Shown here: positions 1 through 12,250 of the stretch, in pieces
Layout of the letters: every line of letters starts with the position of its first letter
How positions within the stretch are numbered: position 1 is the first letter of the stretch
Assembly (NCBI RefSeq): GCF_950295315.1
Contig: NC_080172.1
Location: forward strand, 111,638,353 to 111,702,352
DNA from: Erinaceus europaeus
Taxonomy: Eukaryota > Chordata > Mammalia > Eulipotyphla > Erinaceidae
Direction: 5' to 3'
Length of the DNA: 64,000 nucleotides
Program-made: the position numbers and the translations under genes
The notes under the pieces: model-generated
What the model saw: the letters and a program-made list of their open reading frames with translations, nothing else
Databases searched by the model: none
Told to the model about the DNA's origin: nothing

Positions 1-32
1 AAAAGTAGAGATATTAGTGCATCTTTGAAGGT
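1..32 (-). mobile_element. L1 ORF2 fragment at the window edge
   Basis: These bases match the L1 ORF2 stretch seen again at about 13,755-13,790 on the minus strand. They stop abruptly at a T-rich run that is the reverse complement of another L1's A-rich tail. So the first L1A insertion landed inside an older L1 whose remainder lies mostly outside the window. Confidence 0.6.
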
Positions 33-1136
33 GTTTTATTTATTTATTTATTTCTCTATTGGGGAATTAATGTTTTACATTTAACAGGAAATACAACAGT
101 TTGTACATGGATAACATTCTCCAGTTTCCCATTTAACAATACAACTCCCACTATGTCTTCTATCATCCTTCCTGGACCTATATTCTCCCCACCCACCCAC
201 CACAGAGTCTTTTACTTTGGTGCGATATGCCAGTTACATTTCAGGTTCTGCTTGTGCTTTCGTTTCTGATCTTGTTTTTCAACTTCTGCCTGAGAGTGCG
301 ATCAGCCCATATCCATCCTTCTGTTTCTGACTTACTTCACATAACATGAATTTTTTAAGCTCCATCCAAGATTGGCTGAAAACGGTGAAGTCACCATTTT
401 TTACATCTGAGTAGTATTCCATTGAGTATATAGACCACAACTTGCTCAGCCACTCATCTGTTGTTGGACACCTGGGTTGCTTACAGGTTTTGGCTTTTAC
501 AAATTGTGCTGATGAGAACATATGTGTACACATATCTTTTTGGATGGGTGTGTTGGGTTCCTTAGGATATATCCCCAGGAGAGGAATTGCAAGGTCATAG
601 AGTAGGTCCATTTCTAGCCTTCTGAGTGTTCACCAGTCTGTTCTCCACAGATTTTGGACCAATTGACATTCCCTCCAGCAATGTAGGATGGTTCCTTTGA
701 CGTCGCACCCTCTCCAGCATTTGCTGCTGTGACCTTTTCTGATGTATGACATTCTCACAGGTGTGAAGTGATATCTCATTGTTGTCTTTATTTGCATTTC
801 TCTGACAATCAGAGACATGGAGTATTTTTTCATGTGTTTCTCGTCCTTTTGGATCACTTCTGTGGTGAATATTCTGTCCAAGTCCTCCCCCCATAATTGT
901 ATGGGGTTATTTGTTGTCTTGCTGTTGAGTCTGGCAAGCTCTTTATGTATGTTGGTTATTAAACTCTTATCTGATGTATGGCATGTAAAGATCTTCTCCC
1001 ATTCTTTGATGGGGCCTCCTGGTTTGGGTAGTAATTTCTTTTGCTGTGAAGCAGTTTTTAATTTTATGTAGCCCCACAGGTTTATACTGGCCTTAGTCTT
1101 CTTTGTCATTGGATTCGTTTCATTGAAAATGTCTTT
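33..1136 (-). mobile_element. L1A 3' end: 3'UTR and ORF2 C-terminus (3' segment of a split L1)
   Basis: Read on the minus strand, this is the ORF2 C-terminal region, broken by frame changes, then a short 3'UTR of about 300 bp and an A-rich tail. The same 3' end recurs at 37,925-38,340, 28,335-28,592 and 36,472-36,662, which defines the family called L1A here. The element is interrupted at 1,136 and resumes at 12,251, where the same 12 bases (gaaaatgtcttt) are repeated. It is not coding-competent. Confidence 0.85.
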
Positions 1137-1431
1137 AGCCTTTAGCAGGCCAGCCAATAAGGGGTCATAGCGGTGACAAGGAGGTGAGTATAACATAATT
1201 TGGGTTACGAATTAGAGTAGGGAAAAAATTCTTTTTTCTTCCTTTTAATTTCCAAGCATACCTCCTTCCCCCCGCCCCGCCATAAGCAGTCCCTGGGGAC
1301 CAGCTCCTAACAGGATACCCCACACCACCAAACAGGGTGCTTTTTTGAATTCACTGATACACATTTGGGAAATTCCTTGCACTGCTCTTTAATTACAACT
1401 CTTTTTCTTATCTTCTCCCTTTTCTATTTCT

Positions 1432-1483
<52 letters not shown>

Positions 1484-1907
1484 AATCTTGTCATACACTT
1501 CTTCTTCTTTGCATTTCTGAATTTGTGAATTACTTTGGGGAAGAAATCTGACTCAGAGTGGACTCTCTATGTGTGTATCTCTGCTCTAGTTCCCTTTCCC
1601 CTCTTGTTACCCCTAGAATATACGTTGGATAGTAGATTTGCATAACTGGCTATTCTTGCTATCCTCTCTTTCTTTTCCCTTCCTTCACTGGGATTTGGTT
1701 ACTATTTTTTCACGGACTGGAGAAATTGTTTGGCTAACTGGTAATGATTAAACTACTTCAATACTTACTTCAGTTGCTACTGTAATTCCGGAGGTTGGTG
1801 AGTACAATTGTCACAAAGGTATTAAGTACAGTGTTACTTGTACTCAAGACACAACAACTGAGGAACAACAGAGCATAAAAAAAGAGAAAGAAACACATAA
1901 ATAAAAA
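1137..1907 (+). promoter_or_regulatory. L1B 5'UTR
   Basis: About 770 bp lie between the insertion point and the ORF1 start codon. The stretch includes a long (CT)n tract. It shows no obvious similarity to the L1A 5'UTR at 17,700-18,395, as is common for different L1 lineages, which exchange their 5'UTRs. In L1 elements this region holds the internal polymerase II promoter; I recognise no specific site. Confidence 0.55.
1434..1477. repeat. (CT)n microsatellite
   Basis: About 44 bp of nearly uninterrupted CT dinucleotides lie within the L1B 5'UTR. Confidence 0.95.
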
Positions 1908-2705
1908 ATGGGTAGATTAAAAACAAATAAAACTGCTACCCCAATGAATGAAGACAAGAGCCCAGAAGAAACTACAAATCAGTCAGAAGTAACCATAGAT
2001 AAGAAAAGTATGCAAGCAATAATAAACTTATTAATCACAGAAATGAAAACAACATTGGAGGAAAGGAATGGCAGTATTAGGGAAACAACAGTTGAGACCC
2101 CCAAGGAAAATACTGATTATCTTGAGGCAATTAGAGAACTGAAAGCTGAAATAACTGTAATGAAGAAAGAAGCTGAGGCAAAGGAAAGCACACTAACAGA
2201 AGCAGAAAACAGAATTAGTCAGACAGAGGATGAGTTAGAGAAAACAAAGAAAGAGGTGAAAGAGATTGAGAGACACTGAAAACAACAACAGAGACATATG
2301 GGATGACCTCAGAAGAAGTAACATTCGTATAATTGGCCTGCAGGAGGAAGAAATAGAGGAAGGGAAGTAAACATTCTAGAGGAAATAATACAAGAAAACT
2401 TCCCAGACCTGAATAACAGAAAGGATATCAAGGTTCAAGAGGCCCAGAGAGTACCAAACAGAATCAACCCAGACCTGAAGACACCAAGACACATCATAGT
2501 CACAATGAGAAGAAGTAAGGATAAAGAAAGGACCCTAAAGGCTGCAAGAGAGAAACAAAAAGTCACATACAAGGGAAAACCCATAAGATTATCTGCAGAC
2601 TTCTCCACTCAAACTCTAAAAGCCAGAAGGGAGTGGCAAAATATCTATCGAGCCCTGAATGAAAAAGGGTTTCAAACAAGGATAATATATCCTGATGGAC
2701 TTTAA
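1908..2705 (+). pseudogene. L1B ORF1p, broken reading frame
   Basis: L1 ORF1p is the RNA-binding chaperone that trimerises and coats L1 RNA. The ATG at 1,908 follows an A-rich leader. Residues 1-123 give a charged N-terminus and a heptad-rich coiled coil before a stop at 2,277-2,279. Beyond it an RRM-like core continues (NIRIIGLQEEE around 2,315-2,360), followed by a frame break. The conserved C-terminal domain is open at 2,505-2,705 and contains LKAAREKQKVTYKGKPIRL. With a stop and a frame break it cannot make a full protein. It lies about 160 bp upstream of ORF2, the normal L1 order. Confidence 0.9.
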
Positions 2706-2868
2706 TTTAAACTACATGGAGGGATCAAAACCTTCTTAGATAAACAACAGTTAAAGGAGGCAACCACCAACAAGCCGGCCCTGAAAGAGGTACTAAAAGA
2801 TCTCTTATAAACAAGAACATCACTATAATACTTGCAATATATCAGAGCAAACAATTTTTTTTTGAACA

Positions 2869-5479
2869 ATGGCACTACAATACATTAAATCCATAATATC
2901 AATAAATGTCAATGGCTTAAACTCACCCATCAAAAGGCACAGGGTGGGGGGATGGATCAGAAAACATAACCCAACCATATACTGCTTGCAAGAATCCCAT
3001 CTGTCACAACAAGAGAAACACAGACTTAAAGTGAAAGGATGGAAAACTATCATACAGGCTAACAGACCACAAAAAAGGGCAGGAACAGCCATTCTCATCT
3101 CAGACACGATAGATTTTAAATTAAATAAAGTAATAAAAGATAGGCAAGGACATTACATAATTATTAGAGGATCAATCAGCCTAGAAGACTTAACAATTAT
3201 TAACATCTATGCACCCAACGAGGAGGGACCATCTAAATACATTAAGCATCTACTGAAAGAATTTCAAAAATACATCAATAGTAATACAATAATAGTGGGA
3301 GACTTCAATACCCCACTCTCACACTTAGACAGATCAACAAAGCAGAGAACCAATAAAGATACAAGATAATTGAATGAAGAGATCGACAGAATAGACCTCT
3401 TGGACATTTTCAAACTCCTCCACCCCATAAAACTGGAATACACCTTCTTTTCAAATCCACATAACACATACTCAAGGATAGACCACATGTTAGGCCACAA
3501 AGACAGCATCAATAAATTCAGGAGAATCGAAATCATCCCAAGTATCTTCTCAGACCACAGTGGAGTAAAACTAACATTTAACAACAAACAGAAAATTATT
3601 AAAAAACAGAATTTGGAAACTAAACAGCATACTCCTTAAGAACCACTGGGTCAGAGACTCACTCAAACAGGAAATTCAAATGTTCCTGGAAACTAATGAA
3701 AATGAAGACAAAACTTATCAAAATATTTGGGACACAGATAAAGCAGTACTGAGAGGGAAACTTATAGCCATACAATCACATATTAAACACCAAGAAGAAG
3801 CTCAAATGAACGACCTTACTGCACACCTCAAGGACTTAGAGGAAGAGGAACAAAGGAACACTAAAGCAATCAGAAGGACAGAAATCACTAAAGTTTGAAC
3901 AGAAATAAACAACATCGAAAATAAAAGAACCATACAAAAGATCAATGAAGCCAAATGTTGGTTCTTTGAAAGATTAAACAAAATTGACAAACCCCTAGCC
4001 AGACTCACCAAACAAAAAAGAGAGAAGACTCAAATTAATAGAATTGTAAACGATGCAGGACATGTCACCACTGACACCACAGAAATGCAGATAATCCTGT
4101 GAAACTTCTATAAAGAACTATATACCACCAAGCTAGAGAATCTGGAAGAAATGGAACAATTCCTAGAAACCTATGCACTTCCAAAACTGAAACAAGAAGA
4201 ACTACAAAATCTAAATGCACCAATCACAGACAAAGAAATTGAAACCGTTATTAAGAATCCCGCCAACAACAAAAGTTGTGGACCAGATGGCTTCACAAAC
4301 GAATTCTACAAAATTTTCAGGAAACAGTTAATATCCATACTTCTTAAGCTATTCCATAAGATTGAAGAAACAGGAATACTCCCTTCCACCTTTTATGAAG
4401 CCAGCATCACTCTGATACCAAAAGCTGATAGGGACAGAACAAAAAAGGAAAACTACAGACCGATATCTCAGATGAGCATAGATGCCAAAATATTAAACAA
4501 GATCTTGGCCAACCGGATACAGCAAGACATCAAGAAGATTGTTCATCATGACCAAGTGGGATTCATCCCAGGAAGGCAAGGCTGGTTCAACATCCGTAAG
4601 TCAATCAATGTCATTCACCACATCAATAAAAGCAAAGCCAAAAACCACATGATTATCTCAATAGATGCAGAGAAAGCCTTTGACAAAATCCAACACCCGT
4701 TCATGCTCAAAACTACAAAAAATGGGAATAGATGGGAAATTCCTCAAGATAGTGGAGTCTATATATAGCAAACCTACAGCCAACATCATACTCAATGGAC
4801 AGAAGCTGAAAGCATTCCCCCTCCTATCGGGGACTAGAAAGGGCTATCCACTGTCACCGTTACTCTTCAACATAGTATTGGAAGTTCTTGCCATAGCAAT
4901 CAGGCAAGAGAAAGAAATCAAAGGAATACAGATTGGCAGGGAAGAAGTCAAGCTCTCACTATTTTCAGATGATATGATTGTACACATAGAAAGACCTGAA
5001 GAATCCAGTAGAAAATTACTAGAAGTTATTAGGCAATATAGCAAGGTATCAGGCTACAAAATCAATGGACAAAAATCAGTGGCATTTCTTTATGCAAACA
5101 CTAAATCTGAAGAAGAAGACATCCAGAAATCATTCCCATTTACTGTTTCAGCAAAATCAATCAAATACCTAGGAATAAAGTTGACCAAAGAAGTGAAAGA
5201 CTGGTATGCTGAAAACTCTGAGTCGCTACTCAAGGAAATAGAAACTGATACCAAGAAATGGAAAGATATCCCATGCTCATGGATTGGAAGAATAAATATC
5301 ATCAAAATGAATATTCTCCCCAGAGCCATATACAAATTTAATGCAATACCCATCAAAGTTCCACCAAGCTTCTTTAAGAGAATAGAACAAACACTACAAT
5401 CATTTATCTGGAACCTGAAGACACCTAGAATTGCCAAAACCATCTTAAGGAAAAGAAACAGAAATGGAGGCATCACACT
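2869..5479 (+). pseudogene. L1B ORF2p N-terminal part: endonuclease and reverse transcriptase, broken
   Basis: ORF2p nicks target DNA and reverse-transcribes L1 RNA. The AP-type endonuclease runs from 2,869 with the motifs NVNGLNS, QESHL, IYAPN, GDFNTP, SRIDHML and SDHSG, but a TAA after NKDTR (about 3,367) interrupts it. Further breaks occur near 3,640, 3,896, 4,100 and 4,730. The RT domain begins near 4,230 ([11 protein letters not shown]), passes [14 protein letters not shown] and [11 protein letters not shown], and reaches the catalytic box as FSDD (about 4,965-4,976). The frame is cut at 5,479 by the solo LTR. It is non-functional. Confidence 0.92.
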
Positions 5480-5790
5480 TGATGTCTTGCTGTATCCGGT
5501 TCCTGAGTTCGAGAGTGTGAGAGTTTCAGAGGGTTTCCCAGTACGAGAGTTCCAGAGTTCCTGAGTTCGAGAGTAAGGGAGAGGGTTCCTGAGTTCGAAA
5601 GTAAAAGAAAGAGTGCTTGCGCCGCTGCAAAGAGACAGCGGAGTTCTGTTTGGTGATTAGTTTGTCTTAGTTTATGAATCGTTGTTCCTGAATAAAGAAA
5701 TACAGCTTCCCTGCCCAGCCATTGTCTCCGCGTCTCTGTTACCCGCCTGTGAAGCTAGCCCGCCCAGCCAGAGCCTGCCGAATTTTAACA
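5480..5790 (+). mobile_element. Solo LTR (endogenous retrovirus), 311 bp
   Basis: The block begins TGATG and ends TTAACA, so it has the TG...CA termini of an LTR. The 5-bp sequence acact flanks it on both sides (5,475-5,479 and 5,791-5,795), the size expected for retroviral integration. Inside are imperfect repeats of gttcctgagttcgagag, a TATA-poor promoter area, and an AATAAA at about 5,692 followed by a GC-rich segment. No internal viral genes remain, which is the usual product of LTR-LTR recombination. Its 3' part (AATAAA, then a segment containing gcccagcc) resembles the LTR-like tract ending near 36,410. Confidence 0.75.
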
Positions 5791-8740
5791 ACACTTTGTG
5801 TCTTTTTCAATTTCTTTGAGTAGTGACTCATAATTTTCATTATACAAGTCTTTCACTTCTTTGGCTAGGTTTACTCCTAGATATTTTATTGTTTTTGTTG
5901 CTATAGTAAAAGGAATTGATTTCTGGATTTCAACTTCTTCTAACATAGTGTTTTCATAGAGGAATGCCACTGACTCTTGAATGTTAATTTTATAGCCTGA
6001 CACCTTACTGTATTGCCTGATGATTTCCAAGAGCTTCTTGCTGGATTCCTTAGGTTTTTCCATGTATACTAGCATGTCATCTGCAAATAAGGACAGTTTG
6101 ACTTCTCTTCCAATCTGTATCCCTTTAATTCCTTGTTCCTGCCTGATTGCTATGGCAAGAACTTCCAACTCTTTGTTGAATAGTAATGGTGATAGTGGGT
6201 AGCCCTGTCTAGTACCTTATCTAAGTGGAAATGCTTCTAGTTTTTCACCACTGAGTATGATGTTGGCTGTAGGTTTGCTATATATAGACTCCACTATCTT
6301 CAGGAATTTTCCATCTATTCCCATTTTTGTAGTGTTTTGATCATAAAGGGTTGCTGTATTTTCTCAAAGGCTTTCTCTGCATCTATTGATATGACCATGT
6401 GGTTTTTGGTCTTGCTTTTGTTGCTTTGGTGGATCACATTGATTGATGTATGTATATTAAACCAACCTTGCATGCCTGGGATAAACCCCACTTGGCCATG
6501 ATAAACAATATTTTTGATATACTGCTGTATGTGGTTGGCTAGAATTTTGTTCAATATATTCGCATCTATGTTCATCAGAGATATTGGTCTGTAGTTTTCT
6601 TTTTTGGTTGTGTCTCTGTCTGCTTTTGGTATCAGGGTGATGTTGGCTTCATAGTAGCTGGCAGGGAGTATTCCAGTGTCTTCAATCTTCTGAAAGACTT
6701 TTAAAAGTAGAGGTATTAGTTCTTCTTTGAAAGTTTTGTAGAATTCATTTGTAAAACCATCTGGTCCAGGACTTTTATTTTGGGGAAGATTTTTGATAAC
6801 TGTTTCAATTTCATTAGCTGTGATGGGCCTGTTCATGTTATCCACTTCCTCTTTACTTAGTTTTGGAAGTTGGTAGGTATCTAGGAAATCGTCCATTTCT
6901 TCCAGGTTCTCTAGCTTGGTGACTACTAGTTGTTCATAGAAGCCTCGCAAGATATGTTGAATTTCTGCATTGTCTGTTGTGATAGCTCCTCTATCATTTA
7001 CTTTCCGATTTATTTAGGTCTTCTCCCTTTTTTGTTTTGTGAGTCTGGCTAAAGGTTTGCCAATTTTGTTTACTCTTTCTAAGAATCAACATTTACATTC
7101 ATTGATCATTTGTATGGTTTTCCTATTCTCAATGTGATTTATTTCTGCCCTAACTTTAGTGATTTCTGTCCTGGTTGCTTTAGGATTCCTTTGTTGTTCT
7201 TCTTCTAGGTCTCTAGGATGTGCAATCAGGCTGTTTCTTTGTGATTTTTCTTGTTTCCTAATGTGTGCTTGTATAGCTATGAACTTCCCTCTTAGGACTG
7301 CTTTAGCTGTGTCCCAAATATTTTGATAGCTTGTGTCTTCATTTTCATTGAACTCTCGAAACATTTTGATTTCTTCCTTGATTACCTCTTTTACCCAGAA
7401 GTTTTTAAGAGGTGTACTATTGATCTTCCACATTTTGAGACTGTTGCTAATTTTTGTTGATTGTTAAGTGTTAGTTTCATTCCACTGTGGTCTGACAAGT
7501 TGCTTGGGATGATTTCAATGCTCTTGAATTGGCTGATGCTGTCTTTGTGGCCTAACATATGGTCTATCTTTGAGAATGACCCATGTGGATTTGAGTAAAA
7601 TGTGTATTCCAGTTTCTTGGGATGAATGACTGAAAATGTCCAATAGTTCTAGTTTATCTATCTCTTCATTAGCTCCCTTATATCTTTACTGATTTTCTGC
7701 CTGGATGATCTGTCAAGTTGAGAGAGTGGGGTGTTGAATTCCCCTACTATGATTGCATTACAGATAATATATTGCTGTAGCTCTTTCAGTAGAAGTTTGA
7801 TGTATTTAGATGGCTTCTCATTGGGTGCATAGATGTTAATAACTGTTAAGTCCTCTTGATTGACTGATCCTCTGTGCATTAAGTAGTGTTCATTCCTATC
7901 TTTTTTAATCTTATATATTTTAAAGTCTATCATGTCAGATATGAGATAAGCTGTTCCTGCCCATTTTTGTGGGCCATTGGCTTGTATGATAGTTTTCCAT
8001 CCTTTCACTTTAACTCTGTGTTTGTCTTGTCAAGTTAGGTGGGTTTCCTGTAGACAATATATTGTTGGGTTGTGTTTTCTGATCTATCTTCCTGCTCTGA
8101 GCCTTTTAATAGGTGAATTCAGGCCATTGACATCAAAGATTGAAGATATTTTAATGCCATTCTTGTAGAGTTTTAGAGTGTTTTGATATATGTCCTATTT
8201 GTGGTGGTCTGGTGGTTTATAAGAGACCTTTCAGAATTTCTTTCAGGGCAGGTTTGGTGATGGTTGCTTCCTTCAACTGTTGCTTCTCTGAGAAGGTTTT
8301 GATGCCTCCATCTAGTCTGAATGACATTCTAGCAGGATATAGTATTCTTGGTTGAAAGACACTCTCATTGAGCACTTGATAGATATCTTGCCATTCTCTT
8401 CTGGCCTGTAATGTTTGTATGGCGAAGTCTGCTGCTAATCTTATGGGTTTTACTTTGTAGGTGACTCTTTGTTTTTCTCTTGCAGCCTTGAGGATCCTTT
8501 CTTTATGCTTATTCCTTTCCATTCTAAGTATGATATGTCCTGGTGTCTTTAGGTCTGGGTTAATTCTGTTTGGGACCCTCTGAGCTTCTTGAATCTTTAT
8601 ATCTTTGGTGTTGTCTAGACTAAAGAAATTTTCAGCTATTATGACCTGGAGAATGCTTTTTTTCCTCTCCTTCTCTTTCTTCCTCTGGTATGCCAATAAT
8701 GTGTATATTGTTTCTTTTGAAGTCATCCCTTAGGACTCTG
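5791..8740 (-). mobile_element. Inverted L1A fragment (ORF1 end to ORF2 RT)
   Basis: On the minus strand this runs from the middle of ORF1 (8,217-8,726) through the ORF2 endonuclease (7,658-8,008, then 7,086-7,433) and RT (6,315-6,950; 5,785-6,168). The RT catalytic box is intact as FADD in the 5,785-6,168 frame. Several stops and frame breaks separate the pieces. It is very close to the spacer L1A at 39,620-42,540: their 211-residue RT segments differ at only two positions that I can see. The fragment has neither 5'UTR nor 3'UTR, so it arrived by rearrangement or was truncated at both ends. Confidence 0.85.
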
Positions 8741-9681
8741 TTGTTGTTCATCATGACCAAGTGGGATTCATCCCAGGAATGTAAGGCTGGTTCAACATCC
8801 ATAAGTCAATCAATGTCATTCACCACATCAATAAAAGCAAAGCCAAAAACCACATGATTATCTCAATAGATGCAGAGAAAGCCTTTGACAAAATCCAACA
8901 CCCGTTCATGCTCAAAACTACAAAAAATGGGAATAGATGGGAAATTCCTCAAGATAGTGTAGTCTATATATAGCAAACCTACAGCCAACATCATACTCAA
9001 TGGACAGAAGCTGAAAGCATTCCCCCTCCTATCGGGGACTAGAAAGGGCTATCCACTATCACCGTTACTCTTCAACATAGTATTGGAAGTTCTTGCCATA
9101 GCAATCAGGCAAGAGAAAGAAATCAAAGGAATACAGATTGGCAGGGAAGATGTCAAGCTCTCACTATTTTCAGATTATATGATTGTACACATAGAAAGAC
9201 CTGAAGAATCCAGTAGAAAATTACTGGAAGTTACTAGTCAATATAGCAAGGTATCAGGCTACAAAATCAATGTACAAAAATCAGTGGCATTTCTTTATGC
9301 AAACACTAAATATGAAGAAGAAGACATCCAGAAATCATTCCCATTTACTGTTTCAGCAAAATCAATCAAATACCTAGGAATAAAGTTGACCAAAGAAGTG
9401 AAAGACTGGTATGCTGAAAACTCTGAGTCGCTACTCAAGGAAATAGAAACTGATACCAAGAAATGGAAAGATATCCCATGCTCATGGATTGGAAGAATAA
9501 ATATCATCAAAATGAATATTCTCCACAGAGCCATATACAAATTTAATGCAATACCCATCAAAGTTCCACCAAGCTTCTTTAAGAGAATAGAACAAACACT
9601 ACAATCATTTATCTGGAACCTGAAAACACCTAGAATTGCCAAAACCATCTTAAGGAAAAGAAACAGAAATGGAGGCATCAC
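8741..9681 (+). repeat. L1B ORF2 segment repeated directly from 4,541-5,479
   Basis: From gttgttcatcatgacc onward this copies 4,541-5,479 with only scattered substitutions. One of them changes the RT box from FSDD to FSDY. Unlike the first copy, this one continues without interruption into the rest of ORF2. The two direct repeats therefore bracket the LTR and the inverted L1A piece. Confidence 0.85.
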
Positions 9682-10735
9682 ACTCCCAGACCTTAAACTA
9701 TATTATAAATCCATCATCATCAAAACAGCATGGTACTGGAACAAAAATAGGCACACAGACCAGTGGAACGGAATTGAAAGCCCAGAAGTAAATCCCAACA
9801 CCTATGGGCATCTATTCTTTGATAAGGGGGCCTAAAGGATTAAATGGAAAAAGAAGTCTCTCTTCAATAAATGGTGCTGGAAAAACTGGGTTGAAACATG
9901 CAGAAGAAAGAAATTGAACCACTTTATCTCACCAGAAACAAAAATCAACTGCAAATGGATCAAAGACCTAGATGTCAGACCAGAAACAATCAAATACTTA
10001 GAGGAAAACATTGGTAAAACACTTTCCCACCTACACCTCAAGGACATCTTTGATGAATCAAACCCAATTGAAAGGAAGACTAAAGCAGAAACAAACCAAT
10101 GGGACTACATCAAATTGAAAAGCATCTGCACATCCAAAGAAACTATTAAACAAACAGAGAGACCCCTCACAGAATGGGAGAAGATCTTCACATGCTAGAC
10201 ATCAGACAAGAAATTAATCACCAAAATATATAAAGAGCTCAGCAAGCTTAGCACCCAAAAAGCAAATGACCCCATCCTAAAATGGGCAGAGGATATGAAC
10301 AAAACATTCACCTCAGAAGAGATCCAAAAGGCTAACAAACATATGAAAAACTGCTGTAGGTCACTGATTGTCAGAGAAATGCAAATTAAGACAACACTAA
10401 GATATCACCTCACTCCTGTAAGAATGGCATACATCAAAAAGGACAGCAGCAACAAATGCTGGAGAGGATGTGGGGACAGAGGAACCCTTTTACATTGCTG
10501 GTGGGAATGTAAATTGGTACAGCCTCTGTGGAGAGCAGTCTGGAAAACTCTCAGAAGGCTAGACATGGACATTCCATATGACCCAGTAATTCCTCTCTTG
10601 GGGTTATACCCCAAGGACTCCATAACACCCAACCAAAAAGAGGTGTGTACTCCTATGTTCTTAGCAGCACAATTCATAATAGGTAAAACCTGGAAGCAAC
10701 CCAGGTGCCCAACAACAGATGAGTGGCTGAGATAG
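9083..10735 (+). pseudogene. L1B ORF2p C-terminal part, broken
   Basis: This holds the end of the RT domain, the thumb region and the C-terminal segment of L1 ORF2p. Frames 9,083-9,835, 9,914-10,198 and 10,295-10,735 together cover it, with stops at about 9,833 and 10,196. The RT box reads FSDY instead of the usual F/YADD, removing the second catalytic aspartate. The C-terminal cysteine/histidine motif ([18 protein letters not shown], about 10,458-10,512) is intact; in L1 it supports RNA binding. Not functional. Confidence 0.9.
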
Positions 10736-12250
10736 CTGTGGCATATATACACAACGGAATACTATGCAGCTATCAAAACAATGAACCCACCTTCTCTGAC
10801 CCATCTTGGACAAAGATAGAAGGAATTATGTTAAGTGAACTAAGTCAGAAAGATAAAGATGAGTATGGGATGATCCCACTCATCAACAGAAGTTGAGGAA
10901 GAAGATCTGAAAGGGAAACTAAAAGCAGGACCTGAACAAATTGTAACTAGGGCACCACAATAAAAACCCAGTGGTGAGGGGTAGACATGCAGCTTCCTGG
11001 GCCGTGGATGGTGGGAGTGGGCGGGAGGGATGGGTCACAGTCCTTTGGTGGTGGGAATGGTGTTTATGTACACTCCTAGAAAAATGTAGACATATAAATC
11101 AGTGTTTAATTAATATAAGAGGGGGAAAATCAATTGTATGTCTCAAAGTTTCTCAAAACACAGACTGAATCATTTTAATATATAGGCTGTGTCTTTGATA
11201 TGCGGACTCTCTCAAAACCCTAGACCAAGTAGATTAGAAGAATCCAATAGCACAGCTATATACAAGATACTGGATACTGTACAGGAAACCATAACAAAAA
11301 GACTTTTCAAAGTTAACCCAATTAACAAATAATGTTATGATAACATTAACTATCGATTGTCTTTTTGAACCCTAAGACAGCAGGAACCTCACATCTCCAC
11401 TATAGAGCCCCTACATCCCCCAGTCCTGGAACCCTTGGATAGGGCCCACTTTCCGTATGCATCTCCCAATCCAAACCAAATAATATTGCATCCGCCGATC
11501 ACAACCTAACCAATGCAACGAATGCCACCTCAACATGCTTCACCTCAGACTGTGTCCAGAGACTTCACGTGTGGAATGACAACCCTTCAGCTTCATTACT
11601 CGGGTGAGACCTTTCCTTTTATAGTACACTCTAATTTCATCTCAGGTAGTTCACTTTCTAACAAAGTCCCATAACCTAGATATACACCAGTTTCTGTGAG
11701 AGAGAGTTTATGTGCACACGTATCCATAAACTACTGCAAAATATATACCTGAAAGCAGAAGTACATTAGAGTTTGCAGTGAGTACCTCCCTAACACTTCC
11801 TCTCCACTATTCCAAGCTTGGGATCCATGATTGCTCAACAAATTGTTTGGCTTCGTATGTTAACTCACTTTCCAATCACCAGGTTCCAGATGCCACCAGG
11901 ATGTGGCCAGGCTTCCCTGGATTAAAGACCCCACCAATATGTCCCGGAGCTCAGCTTCCCCAGAGACCCACCCTACTAGGGAAAGAGAGAGGCAGACTGG
12001 GAGTATGGACCGACCAGTCAACGCCCATGTTCAGTGGGGAAGCAATTACAGAAGCCAGACCTTCTACCTTCTGCAACCCTCAATGACCCTGGGTCCATGC
12101 TCCCAGAGGGCTAGAGAATGGGAATGCTATCATGGGAGGGGGTGGGTTATGGAGATTGGGTGGTGGGAATTGTGTGGAATTGTACCCCTCCTACCTTATG
12201 TTTTTGTTCATTAATCCTTTCTTAAATAAAACATTTTTAAAAAAAGGAAA
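10736..12250 (+). other. L1B 3'UTR, about 1.5 kb, with A-rich end
   Basis: After the ORF2 terminal region comes a non-coding stretch ending in an AATAAA and A-rich sequence at 12,225-12,250. The same arrangement (ORF2 end, then this long tail) occurs independently at 14,937-16,263 in the opposite orientation. Its last 480 bp or so recur as 5'-truncated copies at 32,900-33,400, 43,490-43,950 and elsewhere. This supports the tail being part of the L1B transcript rather than a separate neighbour. Confidence 0.65.

Larger units (their letters stand above)
1137..12250 (+). mobile_element. Compound L1B insertion, 11.1 kb, inside L1A
   Basis: The perfect 12-bp direct repeat gaaaatgtcttt at 1,125-1,136 and 12,251-12,262 brackets this block, and the L1A sequence reads on across it. 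In order the block contains an L1B 5'UTR, ORF1 and ORF2 up to 5,479, a solo LTR (5,480-5,790), an inverted L1A-type fragment (5,791-8,740), L1B ORF2 resuming at 8,741 with about 940 bp repeated, the ORF2 end near 10,735, a 1.5-kb 3'UTR, and an A-rich end at 12,230-12,250. Without the central 4.2 kb the L1B would be about 6.9 kb and essentially full length. Confidence 0.8.

Noticed and set aside
11778..12214. Overlapping open frames of about 100 codons in the L1B tail, repeated at 32,931-33,368 and 51,331-51,768
   Set aside because: They recur wherever the L1B 3'UTR recurs, run in two overlapping frames with no motif, and are better explained as repeat sequence.
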